A stretch of DNA of 64,000 nucleotides from Streptomyces sp. NBC_01235. GTDB taxonomy: Bacteria > Actinomycetota > Actinomycetes > Streptomycetales > Streptomycetaceae. Numbering within the stretch: the first letter of the stretch is position 1; the number at the start of each line of letters is the position of its first letter. Made by a program: the position numbers and the translations under genes. The stretch is from contig NZ_CP108513.1 in assembly GCF_035989285.1 (NCBI RefSeq), positions 10,974,001-11,038,000 on the forward strand, in the 5' to 3' direction. The notes beneath the pieces are model-generated. The model was given only the letters and a program-made list of their open reading frames with translations, was not told the DNA's origin and did not search any database. Positions 9,291 through 17,975 of the stretch are shown here, piece after piece.

Positions 9291-10637
9291 GTGAACGCCC
9301 ACCCGCACTCCGCCATCGCCCCCTGGTCCGATGCCGCCAGCCGGCAGCGGCTGCACGAACTGGAGACCCTGCACCGCGAGGAAGGAGCGACAGCCGTCGC
9401 CGAAGCGGTCAGCCGCACACTCGACGCCTACCACTACCGCATGGCCACCGAAGGTCTCGTCCTGTACGCCGGGACGAACGTGCTCTCCCCGGCCGTGCGC
9501 GCCGCCCACGACGGTGCCCTGTCCACTCGCCCCGCGCTCGGCTGGCCCGGCGGCAAGCTCCAGACCGGCGTGGAGGAAATCGAGGCCCTCGAAGTCATCG
9601 CCGCCACCCAGGTCGCCCGCGCGATGCGCGCCACCTACGCCGAGGTCCGGTTCCTGACCGCGACCATGGCCAACCTCGCCCTGTACAGCGCCTTCACCCA
9701 GCCCGGCGACAGCATCGCCGTGCTCTCTCCCGAGGCCGGCGGCCACGCCAGCCACCACGCCCACGCCACCGCCGGCGTGCGCGGCCTGAACGTCGCCTAC
9801 CTGCCCTACAACAGCAGTGACTTCGACGTCGACACCCGTGTCCTGGACGTCTTCCTCACCACCCACCGGCCCAAGCTGATCCTGGTCGGCGGCAGCGTCA
9901 CCCTCTTCCCGCACCGGCTCGGCGTGCTGCGCGAGGCCGCCGACCGCATCGGTACGCTGCTGGTCTACGACGCCTCTCACGCCGCCGGGCTCATCGCCGC
10001 CGGATACGTCCAGGATCCGCTCGCCGAAGGCGCCCACATCGTCACCTTCTCCACCTACAAGACCTTCGCCGGCCCCGCAGGCGGCGCCGCCGTCACCAAC
10101 GACCCACATCTGGCCGAAGCCATCTCCCAGGCCGCCTACCCGGTCCTCACCTCCAACTACGACCCGGCCCGGCTCGGCCCGCTGGCCATCGCCGCAGCCG
10201 AGGCCGTCGAACAGCAGCCGTCCTGGGCCGCACCGACCATCACAGCCGCCCAGCACCTGGCCTCGCACCTGGCAGGACACGGCTACACGATCCTCGGTGC
10301 CGACCGCGGCTACACGCGTACCCACCAGGTCGTCATCGACGCCACGGCTGTGGGCGGCGGAGGCGGCTCGGTCGCCCGCCTGGCCGCCCACGGCATCTAC
10401 GCCGGCACCTGCCGCCTGCCCGGCCAGCTGCCCGACGCCCCCGCCCAGGGCATCCGGCTCGGCACCCAGGAAATCGTCCGGCGCGGAGCCGACAACGCCA
10501 CGATGCCCCACGTCGCCACCGTCATCCACCGCGCCCTGACCAACACGGGACCCGCCACCACCGAGGCAGCGGCCGAGCTGCGGGCCGGCCTCGGACCCGA
10601 TCTGTGGACCGTTCCCCAGCACGTGCAGCCCGTGTAG
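9291..10637 (+). CDS. SHMT-like PLP-dependent enzyme
   Basis: Fold-type I PLP enzyme related to serine hydroxymethyltransferase, 448 aa. PLP-contacting Asp227 and His230 are in 'YDASHAAGLIA', the Schiff-base Lys257 is in 'TFSTYKTFAGPAGG', and the 'EAGGHASHH' loop matches the SHMT 'HGGHLTHG' region. The N-terminal 'ASEN' of true SHMT is replaced by 'YAGTN', so it is a paralogue: candidates are alpha-methylserine hydroxymethyltransferase or a retro-aldolase of another beta-hydroxy amino acid. An AAGGAG sits about 10 bp before the GTG start. Being between a permease and a PucR regulator, it is probably the committed catabolic step (inference). Confidence 0.82.
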   Translation: MNAHPHSAIAPWSDAASRQRLHELETLHREEGATAVAEAVSRTLDAYHYRMATEGLVLYAGTNVLSPAVRAAHDGALSTRPALGWPGGKLQTGVEEIEALEVIAATQVARAMRATYAEVRFLTATMANLALYSAFTQPGDSIAVLSPEAGGHASHHAHATAGVRGLNVAYLPYNSSDFDVDTRVLDVFLTTHRPKLILVGGSVTLFPHRLGVLREAADRIGTLLVYDASHAAGLIAAGYVQDPLAEGAHIVTFSTYKTFAGPAGGAAVTNDPHLAEAISQAAYPVLTSNYDPARLGPLAIAAAEAVEQQPSWAAPTITAAQHLASHLAGHGYTILGADRGYTRTHQVVIDATAVGGGGGSVARLAAHGIYAGTCRLPGQLPDAPAQGIRLGTQEIVRRGADNATMPHVATVIHRALTNTGPATTEAAAELRAGLGPDLWTVPQHVQPV

Positions 10638-10753
10638 CTCAGTGCCTCCCGCATGCCGCGACCCTAGCCTGACCAGCACGGGCAGCACGCACCACAACCC
10701 CGCCCGGCACCTCGCCCCACCTCTGCCCACCACGACCCAAGGGACAGCGCGGC

Positions 10754-11962
10754 ATGGCCACCAGCGACATCCAGGACATCGTCGACGAGATCGCCACCAC
10801 CCTCGGCAAGGGCATCTCCGTCGACGACCTCAGCGGCCGTCTGGTCACCTACAGCGTCCAGCAGGGCCGCGCCGACGAGGCCCGCATCCGCACCCTGCTG
10901 ACCCGCTCTGTCCCCGCCGACATCCGTGCCTGGCAGGACCGGCACGGCATCCCCGCCGCCACCAAGCCCGTCGAACTGCCGCCCAATGCGGACCTGGGCA
11001 TGCGCGCCCGCCTCTGCGTCCCCCTGATGCACCACGGTGTGAAGACCGGCATCCTGTGGATCCTGCAGTCCGACGACACCTGGTCAGCCCCCGCCGTCCT
11101 CGGCCAAGTGGCTCAGCTCAGCGAGCAGATCAACACCCTGGCCGCCCTCCAGTACGACAAGGCCGACCCACAGCTGGAAGAACGCCGCAACCGCGAAGCC
11201 ATCTTCCGGCACGGCTGCCAGGCCGACCCCGCCGCGTTTGAGGACCTCAGAACCTGGCCGGCGCTCTACGCGCTGGACACGGTGCACGTCCTAGTGTTCC
11301 TGCCCACCGCCGCCCACGACACGGCACGCCGCAGCGACATCGAGACCGCACAACTGCGCGTGGCCCTGCACCAGACCCTGGCCGCCCACAGCCACGTCCT
11401 CGCATCGTCCGTGCAGGACACCCACACCACCGTGCTGATCCGCTCCAGCCACGGCGCCGACGCCCCGGCCCAGCTCCACCGCGACCTCTCCGCCGCAACC
11501 ACCACGGCCCACACCGGCACACAGCATCCGGTGTTCGCCGGCGTCAGCAGCCCTCTGAAGAACCTGGACCGCCTTCCCGACGCCTACCGGCAGGCCGTCA
11601 TCGCCGCCCAGGCCGCCACCGTCGACCCTGAGATCGGCCCCCTGCCCGACTGGGACGACATCGGCCCCTACCGCTTCATCGCCCGGAACCTCTCCCGGGA
11701 CCCCATCCACCAATCCGAGCTCTACCGCCAGCTGGCTGCCGCCGACCCCACCGGCGAACTCCTCCACACCCTGGAGGTCTACTACGACAGCGCCAGCGTC
11801 AACCAGGTCGCCCAACGCCTCCACCTGCACCGCACCAGCCTCTACTACCGGCTCGGCCGCATCAAAGACGCCATCGGCACCGACCCCCTCGACGGCCCCA
11901 CTCGCCTCGAACTCCACCTGGCCATCAAAACCGCCCGCTGGATGCGCCGCCCCCGCATCTGA
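10754..11962 (+). CDS. PucR/CdaR-family transcriptional regulator
   Basis: Regulator of 402 aa. The C-terminal 60-70 residues contain the characteristic PucR HTH ('LEVYYDSASVNQVAQRL', then 'HRTSLYYRLGRI'), and the preceding 'YRFIARNLS' to 'LLHTLEVYY' segment is typical of this family. The N-terminal 120 residues look like a small-molecule sensing region. PucR proteins commonly respond to a nitrogen or carbon substrate and control neighbouring catabolic genes, so control of the 5.1-10.6 kb genes is likely. It is co-directional with them, 116 bp after the SHMT-like gene. Confidence 0.88.
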   Translation: MATSDIQDIVDEIATTLGKGISVDDLSGRLVTYSVQQGRADEARIRTLLTRSVPADIRAWQDRHGIPAATKPVELPPNADLGMRARLCVPLMHHGVKTGILWILQSDDTWSAPAVLGQVAQLSEQINTLAALQYDKADPQLEERRNREAIFRHGCQADPAAFEDLRTWPALYALDTVHVLVFLPTAAHDTARRSDIETAQLRVALHQTLAAHSHVLASSVQDTHTTVLIRSSHGADAPAQLHRDLSAATTTAHTGTQHPVFAGVSSPLKNLDRLPDAYRQAVIAAQAATVDPEIGPLPDWDDIGPYRFIARNLSRDPIHQSELYRQLAAADPTGELLHTLEVYYDSASVNQVAQRLHLHRTSLYYRLGRIKDAIGTDPLDGPTRLELHLAIKTARWMRRPRI

Positions 11963-12081
11963 CCCCCAGACCGCTGCCGGCCTCTCCCGCACCGTCCCGC
12001 CCTGACAGCGGGAGGCACCGGCAGCCCCACCACCAACCCGAGATGCGCCCGCATCCCCAAACAGAGAGGGACCGTGCTCGA

Positions 12082-12172
12082 CGTGAAGGTCGGCATCCCC
12101 CGCGAGGTCAAGAACAAGGAGTCCGCGTGGCCATCACCCCCGCCGGCGTGCACGACGCGGGGCGCCGGCGGC
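12082..12172 (+). pseudogene. ald: alanine dehydrogenase 5' stub with single-base deletion
   Basis: Begins with GTG and reads 'VKVGIPREVKNKE', the invariant N-terminus of alanine dehydrogenase, after a GAGAGGGA ribosome-binding-like stretch at 12064. After 12120 the frame is lost, but the +1 frame continues exactly as the enzyme should: 'RVAITPAGVHDAG'. Restoring one T (GAG-TTC-CGC for NKEFRVA) repairs it. Homology ends about 12172, so only some 30 codons of a roughly 370-codon gene remain. Its presence directly after the PucR gene supports an amino-acid (alanine-forming?) pathway for the cluster. Confidence 0.75.
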
Positions 12173-12256
12173 CGGCAGGCCGACGACCTCCAGCACCCAC
12201 CGGCTCACGGTGGTGCGGTGCACCGTCCCCCGTCGGCCAGACCGCCGGGCCGCTGG

Positions 12257-12838
12257 TCACGGAGCAGCACCGCCAGCACGGCCGCGCGGGGTGAGACCGA
12301 ACAGGACGAGTGTGAGCCAGCGGGCGCGAGCTGCCGGTGGGCGGTCGGCGGGCGCGGTGGCAAAGAGTAGATAGATGTCCGCGACGCTGACGTCGGGGTG
12401 GAGGTCGCCGTCGGACTGGGCGGCCTGGATGAGAGTCGTCAGGGCCGCGCCGGCGCGGTCCTCGTCGGCCTTGTCGTCCGGGGTGGCGCCCAGCATCTGA
12501 GTGGCGGCCTTCACGGCGTGGTTGGTCGCCACTTCCTCGGTGAGCCGGGTCAGGAAGCCGGTGATCTCGTCCCACGCGTGTGCTCCCGATGCGACGCGCG
12601 CGCAGGCGGCCTCGGCGTCGTCGGCCACCTGTGCGACGAACTCCTCGACGACGGCCGCGACCAGGTCGGTCTTGGTGGGGAAGTGGCGGTACAAGGTGCC
12701 CACGGCCACACCCGCCGCGGCGGCGATCTCGTCCATTCCGATGTCCGGGCCGTGTGCTGTCACCTGCTCACGAGCTGCGGCGAGGATTTTCTTACGGTTG
12801 CGCACCGCGTCGGCCCGCGGTGCCCGGCCTTCGGTCAT
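12257..12838 (-). CDS. TetR-family repressor
   Basis: 193-aa TetR/AcrR regulator. The N-terminal HTH reads 'MDEIAAAAGVAVGTLYRHFPTKTDL', ideal for the family; the C-terminal two thirds is a helical ligand-binding domain. ATG at 12838 is chosen because AGGGAGA lies about 7 bp upstream and the HTH then begins at the usual distance. It is divergent from the SDR/MDR/SRPBCC genes, and two palindromes in the 120-bp gap are the likely binding sites, so it probably represses both itself and that operon. Confidence 0.9.
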   Translation of the reverse strand: MTEGRAPRADAVRNRKKILAAAREQVTAHGPDIGMDEIAAAAGVAVGTLYRHFPTKTDLVAAVVEEFVAQVADDAEAACARVASGAHAWDEITGFLTRLTEEVATNHAVKAATQMLGATPDDKADEDRAGAALTTLIQAAQSDGDLHPDVSVADIYLLFATAPADRPPAARARWLTLVLFGLTPRGRAGGAAP

Positions 12839-12878
12839 GGTCTCTCCCTGAACGGTCCACGCGCGACTTGCCAAAAGG

Positions 12879-12892
12879 TGAACGGCGGTTCA
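12879..12892. promoter_or_regulatory. TetR operator, site 1
   Basis: TGAACGGCGGTTCA: 5-bp perfect arms TGAAC/GTTCA around 4 bp. It sits about 40 bp upstream of the tetR start and shares its arms with site 2, 23 bp away (about two helical turns). Confidence 0.6.
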
Positions 12893-12901
12893 TGATGACT
12901 G

Positions 12902-12915
12902 TGAACCACGGTTCA
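12902..12915. promoter_or_regulatory. TetR operator, site 2
   Basis: TGAACCACGGTTCA: 6-bp perfect arms TGAACC/GGTTCA around 2 bp. It lies 44 bp before the SDR start. Together with site 1 it forms a tandem operator in the divergent promoter region. Confidence 0.65.
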
Positions 12916-12958
12916 TCTTAGCTCCCGAGACGGAGACGGATGCAGAGGGGAGAGGCGC

Positions 12959-13786
12959 GTGACCGACAAGGTGTGGTTCATGACCGGCTGCTCGCGCGGA
13001 TTCGGCCGGCTGTGGGCAGAGGCCGCCCTGAGACGGGGTGACCGGGTCGTCGCGACGGCGCGCGAGGAGAGCCGGCTCAAGCCGCTGGCCGAGGCGTTCC
13101 CCGACTCTGCGCTGGTCCTGCCGCTGGATGTCACCCGGCGCAGTGCCGTGTTCGACGCCGTGGCCGCCGCCCACCAGCACTTCGGGCGCCTCGACGTGAT
13201 CGTCAACAACGCGGGCTACGGCTTGCGCGGCGCCGTCGAGGAGGTTCAGGAGGCCGACGTCCGGGAGCTGCTCGACACCAACCTGCTCGGGGCGCTGTGG
13301 GTGACGCAGGCAGCGCTGCCCTTCCTGCGCGAGCAGGGAAGTGGCCATCTCCTGTCGGTGTCCAGCCTGGCCGGGCTGATCGGCGAGCCGACCCTCGGCC
13401 TGTACAACGCCTCCAAATGGGCGCTGGAAGGCATGATGGACGCCCTGTCGCGAGAAGTCGCCCACCTCGGCATCAAGGTGACCCTCATCGAACCCGGGCC
13501 CTACGCCACCGAGTTCGCCAGCGCCGGTTCCCTCAAGCAGTCAGCCGAGATCCCCGCCTACGACGAGGCTCGCCGGGCCCTGCTCGCGGGCTTCGATCCC
13601 GCAGACCTCGCGGACCCGGCCGCGACACCGCAGGCCGTGCTCGCGGCCGTCGACGCCGATGCGCCGCCGCTGCGGCTCATCCTGGGCAGGACGGTACTGC
13701 CGAAGGTCCGCGGCCACTACGACGCGCGGCTGTCCACGTGGGACGCATGGACCCACGTCTCCGAACGCGCACACGGCAACCCCTAG
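12959..13786 (+). CDS. short-chain dehydrogenase/reductase
   Basis: Classical SDR of 275 aa. The cofactor motif TGCSRGFG is at 9-16, NNAG at 83-86, catalytic Ser near 136, and Tyr149/Lys153 in YNASK. The length and the C-terminal extension resemble the 'oxidoreductase' SDRs that TetR proteins often control divergently. The GTG start has AGAGG a few bases upstream. It is first of three co-directional genes under the two TetR palindromes. Substrate unknown. Confidence 0.88.
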   Translation: MTDKVWFMTGCSRGFGRLWAEAALRRGDRVVATAREESRLKPLAEAFPDSALVLPLDVTRRSAVFDAVAAAHQHFGRLDVIVNNAGYGLRGAVEEVQEADVRELLDTNLLGALWVTQAALPFLREQGSGHLLSVSSLAGLIGEPTLGLYNASKWALEGMMDALSREVAHLGIKVTLIEPGPYATEFASAGSLKQSAEIPAYDEARRALLAGFDPADLADPAATPQAVLAAVDADAPPLRLILGRTVLPKVRGHYDARLSTWDAWTHVSERAHGNP

Positions 13787-13832
13787 CAGCCTGAGCCTTC
13801 CTGGCCGCCCCCAAGACTGGAGAACAACAATC

Positions 13833-14795
13833 ATGAAAGCAGTCGTGTACCGCGAGAACGGCGGGCCTGACGTACTCAGCTATGAGGAGATCGCCGACCC
13901 AGTACCCGGCGACCACGAGGTGCTGATCAGGGTCGAGGCGATCAGCATCGAGGGCGGCGACCTGCTGACCAGGCTGATGATGCCCCTCCCGCGAAGCCCC
14001 CATGTCGTCGGCTACGGCAGTGCGGGCACGGTGATAGCCGTCGGCGAACAGGTGACCGATCTCCGAGTCGGCCAGCGCGTGAGCGCCTTCGGCGAGCACG
14101 GATCACATGCGGAACTCCGGGCGGTGCGGGCAGACCATTGCTGGGTCCTGCCCGACGGCGCCGACGCGGCAGCGGCGGCGTGCGTGCCGGTCGCGTTCGG
14201 AACCGCCTACGAGGCACTGTTCGAGCACGGCAGTCTCACCGCCGACAGCACGGTGCTGGTGCAGGGCGCGGCGGGAGGTGTCGGTCTCGCGGCGGTGCAG
14301 CTCGCGGCGAAGGCCGGGGCGCGGGTGATCGGGACAGGTTCGAGCCACGAGCAACTTGACGCACTGCGCCGACTCGGCCTCCACGACGGCATCGACTATC
14401 GCACCGAAGACGTGCGCCGGCGCGTCCTCGAACTCACGGACGGCATCGGCGTCGACCTGGCCCTGGATCCCGTTGGCGGGCCCATGACGCAGCAGGTGAT
14501 CCATGCTACGCGCCAGGGGGGCACGGTGGTCTTCCTCGGGGCGTCGGCCAGGGAGGCGTCGATGGTCGATGCGACCACGCTCCTCCTGGGCAACTGCACC
14601 CTGAGCGGCTTCAGCCTCAGCCCGATGATCCACACGCCGCGCGTGCGTGCCTACATCGCCGACATCATCCGCCGGGTCGCCGAAGGCGACCTCGACGTGG
14701 TCGTCGACCGGGTGTTCCCGCTCGCCGACGCCGCCGACGCGCATCGCTACGCCGAGCAGCGCGGTCGTATCGGCCGGGTGGTGATGGTGCCGTGA
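13833..14795 (+). CDS. zinc-independent MDR (quinone oxidoreductase-type) reductase
   Basis: Medium-chain dehydrogenase/reductase, 320 aa. The N-terminal GroES-like half starts 'MKAVVYRENGGPDVL'; the NADPH motif is 'QGAAGGVGLAAVQLA' in the middle of the protein. No structural-zinc cysteine cluster is present, as in NADPH:quinone reductases and enoyl reductases. ATG 13833 fits the canonical MKAVVY N-terminus; the open frame extends further upstream without homology. It is 46 bp after the SDR and likely in the same transcript. Confidence 0.88.
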   Translation: MKAVVYRENGGPDVLSYEEIADPVPGDHEVLIRVEAISIEGGDLLTRLMMPLPRSPHVVGYGSAGTVIAVGEQVTDLRVGQRVSAFGEHGSHAELRAVRADHCWVLPDGADAAAAACVPVAFGTAYEALFEHGSLTADSTVLVQGAAGGVGLAAVQLAAKAGARVIGTGSSHEQLDALRRLGLHDGIDYRTEDVRRRVLELTDGIGVDLALDPVGGPMTQQVIHATRQGGTVVFLGASAREASMVDATTLLLGNCTLSGFSLSPMIHTPRVRAYIADIIRRVAEGDLDVVVDRVFPLADAADAHRYAEQRGRIGRVVMVP

Positions 14796-14861
14796 CGGCC
14801 CGGCGGCAACGACGACCGTAATCGACGATCAGGGAAAAGAGAAAAGGAAGTGGCACTGCCC

Positions 14862-15299
14862 ATGGAAACTCGCTCAGATGAGGAAACTGGCATCAGCTCG
14901 GTGACCGTCGACATCTCCGTCGAAGCCAGCGCGGCCTTCACCTGGGATGTCATACGCGACATCTACGCGGTGAACACGCGGCTCATCCCAGGGTTCGCGG
15001 TCACTGTCGAACGGGGGCCGGACAGCAGAATCGTGACCTTCGCCGATGGTATGAGGGCCACGGAGCGCATCGCCGAACTCGACGACGACGCTCGACGGCT
15101 TCGATACCAGGTGACTGACAGCACCGTGACGCACCATCTGGGAACCCAGGTTGTGCGCGAGGACGACACGGGTGTCCATCTCGTGTGGACGACCGAGTTC
15201 GCACCCGCATCACTCCTCGACTACACCACCACGAACATGCGCGCCGCCGCGGAACTCATGAAAACAACGATCGACACCGCGTACGCCAACCAGCGATGA
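14862..15299 (+). CDS. SRPBCC-family small-molecule-binding protein
   Basis: About 145 aa with the START/Bet v1-like fold pattern: 'SVTVDISVEASAAFTWDVIRDI' opens the helix-grip fold and 'VHLVWTTEFAP' and a long C-terminal helix close it. Such proteins bind hydrophobic ligands or act as polyketide-type cyclases. ATG 14862 is 11 bp after AGGAAG; the in-frame GTG at 14850 overlaps that site and is less likely. It is third in the TetR-controlled group. Confidence 0.8.
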   Translation: METRSDEETGISSVTVDISVEASAAFTWDVIRDIYAVNTRLIPGFAVTVERGPDSRIVTFADGMRATERIAELDDDARRLRYQVTDSTVTHHLGTQVVREDDTGVHLVWTTEFAPASLLDYTTTNMRAAAELMKTTIDTAYANQR

Positions 15300-15392
15300 A
15301 TTACCGTCCTCATTGCCTCGCGCCACGCGGTCTCCTCTAAAGGCCCGCACCAGCGCGGTCACCCACTTCGGATCCGTGCGGCCGGGGGCCTC

Positions 15393-15475
15393 CCCACGTC
15401 GCCTTCAGTGAGAAGCCGCTCAACGGATAACGGACGTGCAGATCGAACAGGGTTCCTGGCCGGGTGACCTTCCGG
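15393..15475. repeat. 83-bp direct repeat, copy 1
   Basis: This 83-bp stretch recurs at 19224-19306 in the same orientation with only two mismatches (offset exactly 3831 bp). It abuts the broken IS701-type gene here and an IS5-type element at the second copy. It may be a shared IS end or the product of a duplication. Confidence 0.85.
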
Positions 15476-15499
15476 GCACGGGCCGAACTGGTCCGTCTT

Positions 15500-15886
15500 G
15501 CGGTCGCCGCGTCCGTAGACGTGGCAGAACAGCCGGTCGTCGCTGGTCGGGGCGTCCGGGCGGAGCCAGTTGCTGACATCCACGGCCAGCACGATCCGCC
15601 CGTCGGCCGCCCTGGGCAGCGGCAGGCCGGCCAGCGTGCGGCGCAACCGCGTCGGCTCCAGCCAGCCCCGGTCCAACGCGGCATACAGGGCGCCGCGCCC
15701 GCGTCGGTGCTCGACCGCCAGACAGAGCTCGACCAGAGTCTTCACCGGCCCGTCCGTGCACAAGATCGCGTCCGTGAGCTCGAAGAGCGCGTCCTGGCGG
15801 GCGTAGAGGCATTCGTAGAACTCGACCCGAAAGCGGGACAGGATGCCCAATGCGTCGCCTGCGGGCGCGTCGACCGGGAGACTCAT
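15500..15886 (-). pseudogene. IS701-type transposase, N-terminal fragment
   Basis: About 127 residues of the N-terminal part of an IS701-group transposase: 'MSLPVDAPAGDALG', then 'LPLPRAADGRIVLAVDVSNW' and 'DRLFCHVYGRG'. The first catalytic Asp (LAVDVS) is retained. The protein is cut off after 'GRGDRKTDQF', where the next residues should lead into a conserved PGWPYS motif; the sequence then runs into the 83-bp repeat. Inactive. Confidence 0.7.
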
Positions 15887-16015
15887 ACGCAGCGGCCGTT
15901 CTCTCGTGCTTCGTGACTCGACATCTCGAAGCGTGGAGAACGGCCGCCCCTGCTGTCCCGGGAAGAACCGCAGATCAGCAGGTCGGGTGACCTGCGAGGA
16001 TAAACGCCAAGCTTA

Positions 16016-17058
16016 CGACCTCGTGCACGGTTGGCCGTGGCTCAGCGTTCAGGTTGCTCGTTGAACGGGGCATGGTGGGGGCTGGGGCGCGTGAGTTGAT
16101 CGTGGCGGAGTACCGGATCACCGGGTTGTCGCCGACGGTGATCGCTGAACTCGTTGCTGAAGTAGGGCCGTTGTGGCAGGAGCTGCATCAGGCCCGGCTT
16201 ACCGCTCGGCCACGGCAGCGGGCGGTAGGAGCCGGGGCGAAGCACAAGTTCGTCTTCATCGATCGGCTGTTGGCCACGCTGGTGAGTCTGCGCCACGGCA
16301 CCACGCACGACGTGCTGCCCTCCTGGTTCGGCGTGGACCGCTCCACCATCACCCGCGCCATCGGCGAGGTGCGGCCCCTGCTGGCGCAACGGGGCTGCAC
16401 TGTCGCCCGGGGCATCCGGCTTCGCACTCTCGCCGAGGTCATCGAGTACCTGGGCGCCGGCGGGACCGGCATTATCGACGGCACGGAGGTCCGCGTGCGA
16501 CGCCCAGCCGCAGGCCGAAAGGGCCGGGACAAATTCGTCTCCGGCAAGACCAAACAGAACGCCGTGAAGTCCATGATCCTCACGGACGCCGAGGGGCGCG
16601 TACTGTTCTGCAGCCCGGTCCGGCGCGGCAGTTGCGCCGACATCACCCAGGCCCGACAGCTGGGACTGGCCCATCTCGTGGCCGACGGCCCTTTCCTCGA
16701 GATCCTCGCGGACGCCGGCTATCAGGGCATGGGCGCGCAGACCGGCGGACGCGTGCTGACACCACCACATCGCAAGTTCAAGAAGAACGCTCCAGCCTGG
16801 TACGAGGAAAGGCACGAGCAGCAACGCAAGGCACACTCCTCACGACGCATCCGCGTCGAGCACGGCATCGCACACCTCAAGAACTGGCGGGCTCTCGCCC
16901 GGCACCTTGGCCGCCGTGAGCACATAAGTGACATCGTCCAAGCTGTCGCCGCACTGCTCTCACACCAGCAGACCGCCACCCTCGGCCACGGCCTTCGAGC
17001 GTGAAAACCGACCACAGCACCCACCTCGACGGGCCACCGCCAACCGTGCACGAGGTCG
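16016..17058 (+). mobile_element. complete IS5-type insertion sequence (1043 bp) with 3-bp target duplication
   Basis: The element is bounded by 25-bp terminal inverted repeats (16016-16040 and 17034-17058) with one mismatch, starting CGACCTCGTGCACGGTTGGC. It is flanked on both sides by TTA (16013-16015 and 17059-17061), a target-site duplication. It carries one transposase gene. Intact ends plus duplication suggest a recent insertion. Confidence 0.92.
16072..17004 (+). CDS. IS5-family transposase (DDE_Tnp_4/HARBI-like)
   Basis: Transposase of 310 aa from ATG 16072 (a TTG 18 bp upstream is possible). DDE elements: 'GTGIIDGTEVRVRRP' (first Asp), 'ILADAGYQGMG' (second Asp) and 'SSRRIRVEHGIAHLKNW' (Glu). 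An N-terminal HTH ('WFGVDRSTITRAIGEV') precedes the catalytic core. Frame, ends and catalytic triad are intact, so the element is probably functional. Confidence 0.92.
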   Translation: MVGAGARELIVAEYRITGLSPTVIAELVAEVGPLWQELHQARLTARPRQRAVGAGAKHKFVFIDRLLATLVSLRHGTTHDVLPSWFGVDRSTITRAIGEVRPLLAQRGCTVARGIRLRTLAEVIEYLGAGGTGIIDGTEVRVRRPAAGRKGRDKFVSGKTKQNAVKSMILTDAEGRVLFCSPVRRGSCADITQARQLGLAHLVADGPFLEILADAGYQGMGAQTGGRVLTPPHRKFKKNAPAWYEERHEQQRKAHSSRRIRVEHGIAHLKNWRALARHLGRREHISDIVQAVAALLSHQQTATLGHGLRA

Positions 17059-17214
17059 TTAGCCCACACCCCTTATGAGACATGGCAGTTGTGCGCAGAG
17101 CCTGTTTCTGAACCGGGTGCTTCGGTCGTGCGTGTCAGCGCTTGATCCCGTCACTGTGTGGTCATGCTGGGGGACAGTGGTGCCGTAGATGACAGAGGTT
17201 CGGGACGAAAGCCG

Positions 17215-17871
17215 TCAGGCAGACAGCAGGTAGCGCACCGCCGTCTCTGCCAGATCAGCGATGAAGGCGTCGTCCTCGACAGTTGCAGGCCTGGCAAATC
17301 CCGGGCCGTAGGCGACACGGATGACCGACGCGGCGAAGACGGTGCTGAAGCAGGAGTGCACCGCAGTCTCGACATCGGGGAGCGTGATGGCGTCCGCCAT
17401 CCGAAGGACCACCTTGGCGAATCCGTTCCCGAGCTCCTGGCTGTAGCGGGAACCTCGGCGCCGGATCTCAGGATGTGACGCGGAGGTCAGGACGACGGCC
17501 CGTAGGAATCGTTCGTGGCGCAGGAACATGCCGATCGTTTCGGCCACTGCTGCGCGGACGAGTTCGGCAGCGGACAGGTCTGCCCATCGGCTGTTGTCGG
17601 AGAAGACCTGCTGCTCCGCGCGCAGGTGCTGGATGCCGTGCTCGTAGACGGCAAGGAAAAGAGCGTCCTTGCTGGTTGTGCGGGCATAGATGGCCGGCGG
17701 CGCGACCCCGGCCCGCTCACATACGGCGGCGATGGTGAACGCCTCGTACCCGCCGTCCTCCAGGATCGACACTCCGGCATCGAGCACCCGGTTCCACGCC
17801 TCGCGACTGCGACGCTGCCTGGGCGGCCGGATCTCCAAATCGGCCGCTTGCGCTGCTTGGGCCTCGCCCAT
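17215..17871 (-). CDS. TetR-family regulator
   Basis: 218-aa TetR protein. HTH: 'AFTIAAVCERAGVAPPAIYARTTSKDALF'. ATG 17871 (MGEAQ) is favoured; an upstream in-frame start at 17931 would add 20 residues without homology and run towards the operator. It diverges from the FAD monooxygenase gene with a palindrome between them, so it likely represses it. Confidence 0.88.
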   Translation of the reverse strand: MGEAQAAQAADLEIRPPRQRRSREAWNRVLDAGVSILEDGGYEAFTIAAVCERAGVAPPAIYARTTSKDALFLAVYEHGIQHLRAEQQVFSDNSRWADLSAAELVRAAVAETIGMFLRHERFLRAVVLTSASHPEIRRRGSRYSQELGNGFAKVVLRMADAITLPDVETAVHSCFSTVFAASVIRVAYGPGFARPATVEDDAFIADLAETAVRYLLSA

Positions 17872-17947
17872 GACCTCAGCCTCTCGTTCCCCGGGTGCGT
17901 GCACAGGTCTTGACCGAACCGTAGTCCACACTACAGTCTGCGGCTAA

Positions 17948-17965
17948 CAGTAGCGCTTGCTACCG
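17948..17965. promoter_or_regulatory. palindromic operator between tetR and monooxygenase genes
   Basis: CAGTAGC-GCTT-GCTACCG: 7-bp arms with one mismatch around 4 bp, 11 bp before the monooxygenase ATG at 17976 and about 75 bp before the tetR start. Typical size and place for a TetR operator. Confidence 0.55.
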
Positions 17966-17975
17966 TTTCCTCTCG

